Positions 23,951 through 31,880 of a stretch of 64,000 nt of DNA are shown piece by piece (position 1 is the first letter of the stretch; the number at the start of each line of letters is the position of its first letter). The notes under the pieces were generated by a model, which was not told where the DNA came from, searched no databases, and worked only from the letters and a program-made list of their open reading frames with translations. The stretch lies in assembly GCA_022842245.1 (NCBI GenBank), contig JALHPZ010000028.1, positions 1 to 64,000 of the forward strand, read 5' to 3'. The position numbers and the translations under genes are program-made. The stretch is from Gemmataceae bacterium (GTDB lineage: Bacteria; Planctomycetota; Planctomycetia; Gemmatales; Gemmataceae).

Positions 23951-25375
23951 ATGAAGCAAGACAATCGCCACATAGAGGCACCAGAAGACACGAAAAGAAG
24001 AAAAAATCTCTTCCTCTTCTTTTCATGTCTTCTGGTGCCTCTTTGTGGCCATCTCTCCTCTTCTCTTTCCGCCGCCGAGAAGAAGCCGAACGTGCTCTTC
24101 ATCGCCGTCGACGACCTCAACCACTGGGTCGGGCACCTCGGGCGAAACAAGCAGGCCAAGACGCCGAACATCGAGCGGCTCGCAAAGTTGGGCGTCACGT
24201 TCACCCGCGCCTACTGCGCCGCGCCGGTCTGCAATCCGTCGCACGCCGCGCTCATGTCCGGCATGCGGCCCGGCACCACCGGCGTCTACGACAACGGCCA
24301 AGACTGGAAGGCGGTCGTCGGCAAGGACAAGACGCTCACGACGCAGTTCCTGAATGCCGGGTACGAGGTCTTCGGCAGCGGCAAGATCTACCACGCGAAT
24401 GCCCACCGACCCGGCGAGTGGACCGACTACTTCGTCGGGTCCAAGGAGAAGGTCACGTCGCACCCGACGGCCAAGAACGATGGCGTCGGCGGCATCAAGT
24501 TCCAACCGCTCACCGACGATTCCAAGCTCAGCGACGAAGCGATCGTCAACTACGGCATCAAGCATCTCGGCACGAAGCACGAGAAGCCGTTCTTCCTCGC
24601 CGTCGGACTGCACAAGCCGCACATGCCCTGGAACGTGCCGAAGAAGTACTACGACCTTTTCCCGCTCGACGGCATCGAGCTGCCGCCGACTACGAAGGAC
24701 GACCTGACGGACGTGCCCGCCGGTGGCCTCAAGTTCGCGAAGCCGATGGGCGACCACGCGGCGATGCTGAAGTCCGGCCGCTGGAAGGAAGCGGTGCAGG
24801 CGTACCTCGCGACGATCGCCTATTGCGACGCCCAGATCGGCCGGCTGCTGGATGCCTACGAGAAGTCGCCGGAGAAGGAAAACACGATCGTCGTCTTCTG
24901 GGGCGACCACGGCTGGCACCTCGGCGAGAAGGAGCACTGGCGGAAGTTCGCCCTCTGGGAGGAATCGACGCGCATGCCGTTTATCTGGATCGCCCCCGGA
25001 GTCACGAAGCCCGGCGGCGTCTGCGAACGCACCGTGGACCTGATGAGCGTGTACCCGACGCTGCTTTCACTTTCAGGGATTGCGAAGCCGCAGCACGTCG
25101 AGGGCGCGGACCTGAAGCCGTTGCTCGCCGAACCGAAGGCGAAATGGGAGACGCCGGCGATCACGACGTACCATCTGAACAACCATTCGATTCGCACGGA
25201 GCGCTTCCGGTACATCCGCTACGCCGACGGCGGCGAGGAGTTGTACGACCACAACGTGGACGAGTACGAATGGACGAACCTGGCGAACGATCCGAAATTC
25301 GCCGACGCGAAGGCGGCGTTGAAGAAGCTGCTACCCGTGAAGAACGCCCCGGAATTGCCAAGAACGAAGGAATAA
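23951..25375 (+). CDS. Secreted sulfatase family protein with altered active-site motif
   Basis: From the ATG at 23951 the 474-residue protein has a signal peptide (hydrophobic core LFLFFSCLLVPLCGHL, cleavage after LSAA near residue 42). The alkaline-phosphatase/sulfatase fold follows: PNVLFIAVDDLN with metal ligands D54-D55, TPNIERLA, and later VVFWGDHGWHLGEKEHW. The sequence is nearest to the iduronate-2-sulfatase kind (S1_7-like). The formylglycine site reads C94-N-P-S-H98 instead of CxPxR. The signal peptide is encoded within a 34-bp inverted repeat (23967-24049). A more upstream in-frame start at 23807 gives a leader without signal-peptide character and is rejected. Confidence 0.88.
   Translation: MKQDNRHIEAPEDTKRRKNLFLFFSCLLVPLCGHLSSSLSAAEKKPNVLFIAVDDLNHWVGHLGRNKQAKTPNIERLAKLGVTFTRAYCAAPVCNPSHAALMSGMRPGTTGVYDNGQDWKAVVGKDKTLTTQFLNAGYEVFGSGKIYHANAHRPGEWTDYFVGSKEKVTSHPTAKNDGVGGIKFQPLTDDSKLSDEAIVNYGIKHLGTKHEKPFFLAVGLHKPHMPWNVPKKYYDLFPLDGIELPPTTKDDLTDVPAGGLKFAKPMGDHAAMLKSGRWKEAVQAYLATIAYCDAQIGRLLDAYEKSPEKENTIVVFWGDHGWHLGEKEHWRKFALWEESTRMPFIWIAPGVTKPGGVCERTVDLMSVYPTLLSLSGIAKPQHVEGADLKPLLAEPKAKWETPAITTYHLNNHSIRTERFRYIRYADGGEELYDHNVDEYEWTNLANDPKFADAKAALKKLLPVKNAPELPRTKE
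23967..24049. repeat. 34-bp inverted repeat (hairpin) inside the sulfatase signal-peptide region
   Basis: Arms at 23967-24000 and 24016-24049 are reverse complements at 32 of 34 positions, with a 15-nt loop. The right arm encodes FSCLLVPLCG, the hydrophobic core of the signal peptide. Read on the other strand, the left arm gives nearly the same peptide. The RNA would form a very stable stem just after the start codon. Confidence 0.9.
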
Positions 25376-25381
25376 TCGACG

Positions 25382-25903
25382 TCACTCCGCCGCCATCGTC
25401 TTTCCACACTCGGAGCAGAACTTGGCGTCGGCGTCGTTCGATTTGCCGCAGCCGGGACAGTCCTTGGCGGCGATCGCCGCGCCGCAGCCCTTGCAAAAGT
25501 TCGAGCCGGCGTCGTTCTCGGTCTTGCACGCCCCGCAGACGATCGCGACCGTCTCGCCGCGAAGGCCTTCGCCGATGGCGCCGGCCATTTCGCGCATCGC
25601 GTCCTTCGTGCCATGCACCATGTAGTTGGCCACGTCCTTGCCGACGGGCGCAACCTCGCCGGCGGTGTAGCGCGCGATCTTGCCGAGATAGGCGAACTGG
25701 CAGATCATGCCGCCAACGCCGATCATCGGCAGGCCGATGAACGCGCACCAGAAGTAGCGCGGCGGCTCGAAGCTGCCAAACGAGCTGAAGAAATTGCCGA
25801 TGCCGATCGCGGCGAAGACCACGCCGACGCCGACGACCAGCGGGCCGACGATGCGGAGCGTATCCCGGAGTTGTTCGTGGTTTGAATCGTGCAACTGGCT
25901 CAT
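25382..25903 (-). CDS. Membrane protein with two C-terminal zinc ribbons
   Basis: The 173-residue protein starts at the ATG at 25903, preceded by GGGAGG. Two hydrophobic helices lie at about 16-36 (TLRIVGPLVVGVGVVFAAIG) and 49-69 (FWCAFIGLPMIGVGGMICQF). At the C-terminus are two double-Cys zinc ribbons: CGAC...FCKGCG and CPGCG...FCSECG. Role unknown; such ribbons usually mediate protein contacts. It is convergent with the sulfatase (6 nt between stops). The longer in-frame start at 25981 is rejected for lack of a ribosome binding site. Confidence 0.8.
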   Translation of the reverse strand: MSQLHDSNHEQLRDTLRIVGPLVVGVGVVFAAIGIGNFFSSFGSFEPPRYFWCAFIGLPMIGVGGMICQFAYLGKIARYTAGEVAPVGKDVANYMVHGTKDAMREMAGAIGEGLRGETVAIVCGACKTENDAGSNFCKGCGAAIAAKDCPGCGKSNDADAKFCSECGKTMAAE

Positions 25904-25985
25904 GACGGACCTCCCGCGGAGCCATTCGTCGGCGGCCCCGTTCGATTTGCCAATCATGGCCACGCTGCCGGCAAACCGCAAGGGT

Positions 25986-28127
25986 TCACTTCCCGCCCGG
26001 CGGCACGTATTTCGCCAGCCAGGCGAACACCTCCTTGTGCCAGTGCAGGCTGTTCGCCGGCTTCAGCACCCAGTGGCCTTCGTCCGGGAAGTTCACGAAC
26101 CGGCTTGGCACCCCCTGCCGCTGCAGGGCTGTGAACAGTTCGTGCCCCTGACCGATCGGGCAGCGGAAGTCCAGGTCGTTGTGGACGATCAGCATCGGCG
26201 TCTTGTGCTTGCCGAGGTTGCCGGCCCTTGTGTGCGGCGAGAACTCCCGGTACTTGCCCGGTATCTCCCACGGCAGGCCGCCGTGCTCGTACTCGTCGAA
26301 CCAGAGCTCCTCCGTCGTGCCCCACATGCTCTCGAAGTTGTAGACAGAGCAGTGCGTGATGAGGCACTGGAACTCCTTTGCGATGTCGTTGACGGCGAAC
26401 CAGTTCTGCATGTAGCCGCCGAAGCTCGCGCCGGCGGAACCCATGCGGTCCTTGTCCGCGTAGGGGAGTTTCTTGACGAACTCCAACCCGGCCACGAGGT
26501 CGCGGTAGCACTTGCCGCCCCAGTCGCCGGAGATCTGGTCGACGAACTTCTGGCCGAAACCCGTCGAGCCGCGCGGGTTCGGCAGCGCCACGATATACCC
26601 CTGCGCGGCCCAGAGCGTCGGATTCCAGCGGTAGCTCCAGCCGTCCTCCCACGCCCCCTGAGGTCCGCCGTGGACGAGGTACACGACCGGGTACTTCTTC
26701 CCGGCGTCGAAGCCCGGCGGCTTGAGAATCCACATCTGCATCTCGCCGTCCTCGACCTTCACCTGCACCGATTCCGGCTTGTTCCGTTCGATGCCGGCGA
26801 GGAGCGAGTCGTTGAACTTCGACACCTTCGCTTCGCTTGGCTTGTCGGCGACGGTGTGGTCGGTGGTCCAGACGTCGGCGGGGGCGATCATGGAGACGTG
26901 GACGAAGGCGGAGCGCTTGCCGTCGGCGGAGTAGGTCAGGCTGCTGGCGGAACCGTAAGCGAGGTGTTCCTTGACAATGGTGCCGTTGGCGGTCGGCGGA
27001 CAGGAAAAGATGAAGCTGCGGGCGTTGTCCTCGGCGATGAAGGACAGTTCATTCGAAGTGCTCCACGTGAACTCGCCGACGGACAGGTCGCGGTGGGCGG
27101 TGACGTTGACGGGCGTCCCCTTCAACTGGCCGTTCGGCTCGACATCGCAGACGAGGATGTCCCACTTGTCGGCCTCGTAACCGGCCTTCTTCTGGCTCCG
27201 CCACGCAACCTTCCTGCCATCGGGGGAGAACTGCGGATACGTGTCCGCGGCCAGGTTCTTTTCCGTCAGGCTTTCCCAGTCGGTCGGCTTCCGACCGCTG
27301 CTCGGTCCGCCGTCGTTGTTCGTGATCCGCACCCGGCAGACGTCGTGGTTCGTGCTCCAGGCTTCCCCCTTCGCCGGCACGGCCGTGAAGAGCAGGTACT
27401 TGCCGTCCGGGGAGAACGTGAAGTCGTCACCGACGCTGAAGGTCGTGCTGGTCGGATAGGCGTCGCGGTCGCCGGGGGTCGCGTCGTGGCAGCCCTTGCC
27501 GTCGGCGTCGATGACGAACAGGTGGTTCCGCTTGTCGCCGACGTAGCTGTCCCAGTGGCGGTAGAAGAGCTTCGTGAACGTCTTCGCCTTCACGGGGTTC
27601 TTCTCGATCGCTTCGTCCTTCTCCTTGTTCTTGGCGTCGCTCTCGGCGAAGGGGAGTTCGCTGAACTCGGGATAGACGGCGCTCATGAAGGCGATGTGCT
27701 GGCCGTCGCGGCTCCAGATGGCGGTGCCGGCGCCGGTGCTGATGGTGGTGAGCTGCTTCGCTTCGCCGCCGTTCTTGAGGTCGAGCAGGTAGAGCTGGCC
27801 GGTGCCGCCGCGGGTGGATTCGAAGAGGATCTTCGTGCCGTCCGGGCTCCATCGCGGGTGGGTATCGGCCTTGCCGGAGCTGGTGATGGCGCGAGGCGGC
27901 GTCTTGCCATCGGTGTCGGCGAGCCAGAGGTGCGTGTGCTTCTTGTTGGCGGCGACATCGGTGATCTCCGTGACCTGGAAGACGACCTGCCGGCCGTCGG
28001 GCGAGATCTGCGGATCGGCGACGCGCTTCAATTTGAAGAGATCGTCGAGGGTCATCGGCCGCGGCTTATCGGCGGCGTCGGCGGACACGGTCATGGTCAG
28101 GATCGCCAGGAGGAACAGAACGCGCAT
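25986..28127 (-). CDS. Secreted S9-family serine peptidase (prolyl oligopeptidase/acylaminoacyl-peptidase type)
   Basis: The ATG at 28127 follows GAGGTC and starts a signal peptide (MRVLFLLAILTMTVSADA). The 713-residue protein has an N-terminal beta-propeller made of TolB/WD40-like blades (PQISPDGRQVVFQV, THPRWSPDGTKILF, PQFSPDGRKVAW). A C-terminal alpha/beta-hydrolase domain follows. The catalytic triad is S568 in GASFGGY, D653 in DLDFRCP and H685 in DEGHW. It cleaves short peptides in the periplasm. It is divergent from the ABC-2 permease gene; a frame extending upstream to 28949 is antisense to that gene and is rejected. Confidence 0.92.
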   Translation of the reverse strand: MRVLFLLAILTMTVSADAADKPRPMTLDDLFKLKRVADPQISPDGRQVVFQVTEITDVAANKKHTHLWLADTDGKTPPRAITSSGKADTHPRWSPDGTKILFESTRGGTGQLYLLDLKNGGEAKQLTTISTGAGTAIWSRDGQHIAFMSAVYPEFSELPFAESDAKNKEKDEAIEKNPVKAKTFTKLFYRHWDSYVGDKRNHLFVIDADGKGCHDATPGDRDAYPTSTTFSVGDDFTFSPDGKYLLFTAVPAKGEAWSTNHDVCRVRITNNDGGPSSGRKPTDWESLTEKNLAADTYPQFSPDGRKVAWRSQKKAGYEADKWDILVCDVEPNGQLKGTPVNVTAHRDLSVGEFTWSTSNELSFIAEDNARSFIFSCPPTANGTIVKEHLAYGSASSLTYSADGKRSAFVHVSMIAPADVWTTDHTVADKPSEAKVSKFNDSLLAGIERNKPESVQVKVEDGEMQMWILKPPGFDAGKKYPVVYLVHGGPQGAWEDGWSYRWNPTLWAAQGYIVALPNPRGSTGFGQKFVDQISGDWGGKCYRDLVAGLEFVKKLPYADKDRMGSAGASFGGYMQNWFAVNDIAKEFQCLITHCSVYNFESMWGTTEELWFDEYEHGGLPWEIPGKYREFSPHTRAGNLGKHKTPMLIVHNDLDFRCPIGQGHELFTALQRQGVPSRFVNFPDEGHWVLKPANSLHWHKEVFAWLAKYVPPGGK

Positions 28128-28230
28128 GTGGACCTCGCAATGCGTTGAGGTTCCGGGAAGCCTATGCGCGGCGCGGCCATCGGCGAGCGGGGCGATCGAT
28201 ACAACGAAGGAACGAAAGCGAGTCGACCCC

Positions 28231-29511
28231 ATGCGTTTGCCTGTCGTGCGTCTCATCGCCGCCCGCGAACTCCGCGACCTGCTGCGGGACCGGCGATCCG
28301 TGCTGCTCATCGCGCTGATGCCGCTGGTGCTGTATCCGTTCTTCGGGTTGGCGGGCGTGTTGTTTGCGACCGCGACGGCGGCGCAGCGTACGGTGGTCGG
28401 GATCGTCGGCGCGAACCACCTGCCCGCGGAGCCTGCGCTCCTGGCCGGCGGCGCGTTCGCCGAGGATTGGATCGACGACGATCCGGAGGGCGCGTTCGGG
28501 CCGATGCTCGCGCGCGCGCTGGACGGAGACCCGGCGGTCGCGCTGAAGGAGAAGCGCGTCGATGCCGTACTGACGGTGCCGGCGGGATTCGCCGAGGCGA
28601 TCGCGAAGACCGCGAAACCCCAACTGATCATCGACTTCCGCGAGGGAGACGAGAAATCCAAGACGGCGTCGCGCCGGCTGCGGGCGATCCTACGGGCCTG
28701 GGAAGCCCAGTTGCGCGAGGAGCGGTTTCTCCGTGCGAAGCTGCCAAAGGATTTCGACCGCGTGTTCGAGCTGGTCGATCCGACTACGTCGAAGCCGAAG
28801 GAAAAGCTGGCCGCGGACGAGGTGCGCGACATGCTCTCACGCGTGCTGCCGTTCATCCTGATGATGTGGCTCGCCACCGGAGCGATCCAGCCGGCGGTCG
28901 ACCTGACCGCCGGCGAGAAGGAACGCGGCACCATGGAGACGCTGCTCATCAGCCCCGCGGAGCGGTCGGAGATCGTGCTGGGGAAGTTCGCGGCGGTGAC
29001 GGTCTATTCTTTCGCGGCCATGACCTGGAACGCGATCTGGCTCGGGATCGCCTGCGGCGCCGGCGAGGCGGCGATCGGCTACCCGATCGTCAACAAGGCG
29101 GGCTTGATCGGCTGTGTCGCGCTCGGGTTCCCGTTGGCGATGCTGTTCAGCGCGATCTGCCTGGCGCTCGGTGTGTTCGCCCGCAGTACGAAGGAAGGGC
29201 AGTACTACCTGATGCCGCTGATCCTGCTGCTGATGCCGTTGGCTTTCGGGAGCCTGATGCCGGGTCAGGAACTGACGCCGGGGAACGCGCTGGTGCCGGT
29301 GATGGGGGCGATGATGCTCCAACAGAAACTGTTGGCCGTCGCCGATGACCCGGTGTCGGCGGCATCGGTCGCGCTCGTGTTCGCTTCGCTGGCGGCGTCG
29401 GTGGCACTGGCGCTCGCGCTCGCGGTGTGGCAGTTCCGGCGCGAGGGGGTGTTGTTCCGCGAACTCGGTGCCGAGAAGGGCGGCCGGCTCGCGAAGCTCT
29501 TCGGGCCGTAA
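28231..29511 (+). CDS. ABC-2 type transporter permease (NatB-like)
   Basis: The 426-residue protein starts MRLPVVRLIAARELRDLLRDRR, then a first membrane helix (about 24-46) and a large extracytoplasmic domain (50-200). Five or so membrane helices follow from ~205. The cytoplasmic GEKERGTMETLL motif between helices is typical of NatB/ABC-2 permeases and contacts the ATPase. Its ATP-binding partner is not adjacent on either side, so it must be encoded elsewhere or the gene is an orphan. The substrate is unknown (Na+ or drug export in relatives). Confidence 0.85.
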   Translation: MRLPVVRLIAARELRDLLRDRRSVLLIALMPLVLYPFFGLAGVLFATATAAQRTVVGIVGANHLPAEPALLAGGAFAEDWIDDDPEGAFGPMLARALDGDPAVALKEKRVDAVLTVPAGFAEAIAKTAKPQLIIDFREGDEKSKTASRRLRAILRAWEAQLREERFLRAKLPKDFDRVFELVDPTTSKPKEKLAADEVRDMLSRVLPFILMMWLATGAIQPAVDLTAGEKERGTMETLLISPAERSEIVLGKFAAVTVYSFAAMTWNAIWLGIACGAGEAAIGYPIVNKAGLIGCVALGFPLAMLFSAICLALGVFARSTKEGQYYLMPLILLLMPLAFGSLMPGQELTPGNALVPVMGAMMLQQKLLAVADDPVSAASVALVFASLAASVALALALAVWQFRREGVLFRELGAEKGGRLAKLFGP

Positions 29512-29521
29512 GCGAACTCGA

Positions 29522-29550
29522 CGCGATCGTCAGGATCGCGCGATTTTCTG
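29522..29550 (+). terminator. Possible terminator after the ABC-2 permease gene
   Basis: A 7-bp stem CGCGATC/GATCGCG (29522-29528 with 29534-29540) with a 5-nt loop lies 11 bp past the stop codon and is followed by CGATTTTCTG. The stem is short, so this is a weak candidate. Confidence 0.4.
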
Positions 29551-29624
29551 CGCAAGGTTGCCCGGTCTGCGCGGTTTAACTCATGGGGGCCGCGTCGGCT
29601 TCCCACCACCGTGGAGGACGCAAC

Positions 29625-29936
29625 ATGCTTCGCAAGTCCATTCTCGGCGCGCTCGTCGCCGTCGGACTCTTCGCGCTCGCCGGGAATACGGCCCAAGCCG
29701 ACCACTGGCGCCGCGGCCCCGTCGTCTATCGCCCCGTGCCCGTCTACCGGCCCGTGGTCCCGGTCGCGCCCGTCTACGCGCTGCCCACCTACGGCTACGG
29801 TTTCAACAGCTTCAACAGTTACTACACCACGCCCGGCTTCAGCTTCGGCTACTCCCGCGGCTTCTACGCCCCGTCCTACGGCTGGTCCTACTATGGCCGG
29901 CCGGCGGTCTCGTTCGGCTTCACGACGTTCCGCTAA
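29625..29936 (+). CDS. Small secreted Tyr/Pro/Gly-rich protein
   Basis: The ATG at 29625 follows GGAGGA and begins a clear signal peptide (MLRKSILGALVAVGLFALAGNTAQA, cut before DHW). The mature ~78 residues are rich in Tyr, Pro, Gly, Phe and Ser in short repeating patterns (VYRPVPVYRPVVPVAPVYALP, FNSFNSYYTTPGF, GYSRGFYAPSYGW). Low-complexity proteins of this kind are frequent in planctomycetes and are probably cell-wall or surface proteins. No enzyme motif is present. A palindromic element begins 4 bp after its stop. Confidence 0.82.
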   Translation: MLRKSILGALVAVGLFALAGNTAQADHWRRGPVVYRPVPVYRPVVPVAPVYALPTYGYGFNSFNSYYTTPGFSFGYSRGFYAPSYGWSYYGRPAVSFGFTTFR

Positions 29937-29940
29937 ACGA

Positions 29941-30041
29941 GTCGGGCACTCGCACCGCGAGTGCCTCGTGGGCGACGGACGCGGAGAAGAAACGGTTCGC
30001 CATAGTCGGTCTTCGGGGCACTCGCAGAGCGAGTGCCCGAC
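29941..30041. repeat. Palindromic element with 13-bp outer inverted repeat and two hairpins
   Basis: GTCGGGCACTCGC (29941-29953) pairs with GCGAGTGCCCGAC (30029-30041). Each half also forms its own perfect hairpin: 9-bp stem at 29945-29965 and 10-bp stem at 30016-30038, both with 3-nt loops. It lies between two convergent genes and could serve as a bidirectional transcription barrier. Confidence 0.8.
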
Positions 30042-30050
30042 ACTTTCAAC

Positions 30051-31847
30051 TCACACAAGCGAATCCAGCTCGTCCACCAACTTTCCGAATTTCCGCAGCG
30101 CGGCGTCCACCGGCTCCGGGGTCTCCATGTCCACACCGGCATCCCGTAGCAGGTCCAGCGGGTCCTTCGAACAGCCCCCGCTCAGGAAGCGCAGATAGGC
30201 GTCCAACTCCGTCTTCCCGCCCCTCGTGACGCGCTCGGCGAGCGCGATCGCGGCCGAGAGACCCGTGGCATATTTGTAGACGTAGAACGCCCGGTAGAAG
30301 TGCGGGATCCGCAGGCACTCCAGCGAGAGTTCGTCGTCGAGGATGAACTTCGGTCCGAAGTAGGCGTCCAGGAGTTTGCGATACTCGGACTTGATCGTCT
30401 CCAGCGTCAGCGGTTCGTTCTTTTCGACGAGCGCGTGAGTCACCTTCTCGAACTCCGCGAACATCGTCTGCCGGATGATCGTGCGGCGGATGTCGTCGAT
30501 CTCTCGATTGATGAAGTACGCCCGCTCGCGGTCGGTTTTCGCCCGTTTCCGCATCGCCTCGCCGAGCAGCTGTTCGTTGAACGTACTCGCCACCTCCGCG
30601 ACGAAGATCGTGTAGTTCGCGTACTGGTACGGCTGCTTCTTGCTCAGAAAGCTGTGCATGCTGTGCCCGGCCTCGTGCGCGAGCGTGAAGACGTGGTCCA
30701 GCACGTCCGGCTGGTAGTTCATCAGGATGTACGGATCGCTGTCGTAGCAGCCGCTGGAGAACGCGCCGCTGTGCTTCCCTTTGTTCTCGAAGCGGTCGCA
30801 CCACCGCCCGCGCAGGCCTTTCGCGAGCGCGTTTCCGTAGTCGGCACCGAGCGGCTTCAGCGCGTCGATGACCAGTTCGACGGCGTCGTCCCACTCCGTG
30901 CGCGTTTGCAGATCGCTGAAGATCGGGATGTAGACATCGTAGAAGTGGATGTCCGGCAGTTTCATCGCGCGCTGGCGGACGGCGTAGTACTTGTGCACGG
31001 CCGGGAGGTTCGCCCGCACGGCGGATAACAGATTGTCGTAGACGCTCACCGGCACCTTGTCCGGGAAGAGCGCCGCCTCGCGAGCGGATGCGTAGTTGCG
31101 CACGCGGGCCTGATAGACGTCCTGCTTGATGCTCCCCGACAGCGTGGCCGTCAACGTGTTCGCGTGGGCGGCGAACTGGGCGTAGAACTGGTGGAACGCC
31201 GTCTTCCGCACCTCGCGTTTCGGGTTCTCGAGGCAGACCATGAACGAGCTGTGGCTGAGCGGAATCGTCTCGCCGGGGGCGATCTCGATGGTGCCGAAGT
31301 TCAGGTCGGCGTCGGTCAGTTGGTCGAAGACGTTGCGCGGCGTGCCGTTCACCTCCATCTGCATCGCGAGCAGCCGTTCCTCGGCCGTCGTGAGCGTGTG
31401 CGGCTTGTAGCGCACGAGGCGCTCGAGCAGAAGCTTGAAGTCGGCGAGTTTCGGTGACGCGAGGTAGGTCTTGAGCGTGTCGTCGGGCAGGGCGAGCAAT
31501 TCGGGGCGGAAGAAGCTGCCGGCCTCGGCGGCGCGGCTGGCGATGCCGATGTACCGGGCCTTCATTCCCTGATACTTCGAGTTGGCGACGTCCTCCGTCT
31601 CCTTGAGGAACGCGTAGGTGCCGAGCTTGTCGCCGAGGCGTTCCAGTTCGAGATCGAAGCGCAGGCATTCGGCGACGACGTCGACCGACTCGCCAAGCTT
31701 TCCGCGGAAGGCGTCGTAGCCGGGGATGAGCTTTTCCCATTGGGCGAAGGCGGTTTCCCAGGCGTCGTCGTGCGGGAAGAGCGAGCCGAGGTCCCAGGTG
31801 TCGGCGACGGCGACTTCGGAGCGGAGCGGCAGGCGTTTGGCGGACAT
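30051..31847 (-). CDS. pepF: Oligoendopeptidase F (M3 family metallopeptidase)
   Basis: The 598-residue protein has the M3 zinc-binding motif HEAGH at 391-395 within HEAGHSMHSF. It also has the PepF pattern around SVYDNLLSAVRANLPAVHKYY, CYDSDPYILMNY and, downstream, FEKVTHALVEKNEPLT. It hydrolyses oligopeptides of about 7-17 residues. There is no signal peptide, so it is cytoplasmic. Length matches PepF (~600). A palindromic element follows its stop. Confidence 0.95.
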   Translation of the reverse strand: MSAKRLPLRSEVAVADTWDLGSLFPHDDAWETAFAQWEKLIPGYDAFRGKLGESVDVVAECLRFDLELERLGDKLGTYAFLKETEDVANSKYQGMKARYIGIASRAAEAGSFFRPELLALPDDTLKTYLASPKLADFKLLLERLVRYKPHTLTTAEERLLAMQMEVNGTPRNVFDQLTDADLNFGTIEIAPGETIPLSHSSFMVCLENPKREVRKTAFHQFYAQFAAHANTLTATLSGSIKQDVYQARVRNYASAREAALFPDKVPVSVYDNLLSAVRANLPAVHKYYAVRQRAMKLPDIHFYDVYIPIFSDLQTRTEWDDAVELVIDALKPLGADYGNALAKGLRGRWCDRFENKGKHSGAFSSGCYDSDPYILMNYQPDVLDHVFTLAHEAGHSMHSFLSKKQPYQYANYTIFVAEVASTFNEQLLGEAMRKRAKTDRERAYFINREIDDIRRTIIRQTMFAEFEKVTHALVEKNEPLTLETIKSEYRKLLDAYFGPKFILDDELSLECLRIPHFYRAFYVYKYATGLSAAIALAERVTRGGKTELDAYLRFLSGGCSKDPLDLLRDAGVDMETPEPVDAALRKFGKLVDELDSLV

Positions 31848-31880
31848 GGAGTGCGCATCCTCGCGGGTGAATCCTACAGT

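Noticed and set aside
23766-24026. Small minus-strand frame with a signal-peptide-like start
   Set aside because: Its hydrophobic part is only the other arm of the inverted repeat, and nothing protein-like follows it.
28128-28949. Upstream extension of the S9 peptidase to a 987-residue protein
   Set aside because: A good ribosome binding site and signal peptide start at 28127; the extension is antisense to the ABC-2 permease gene.
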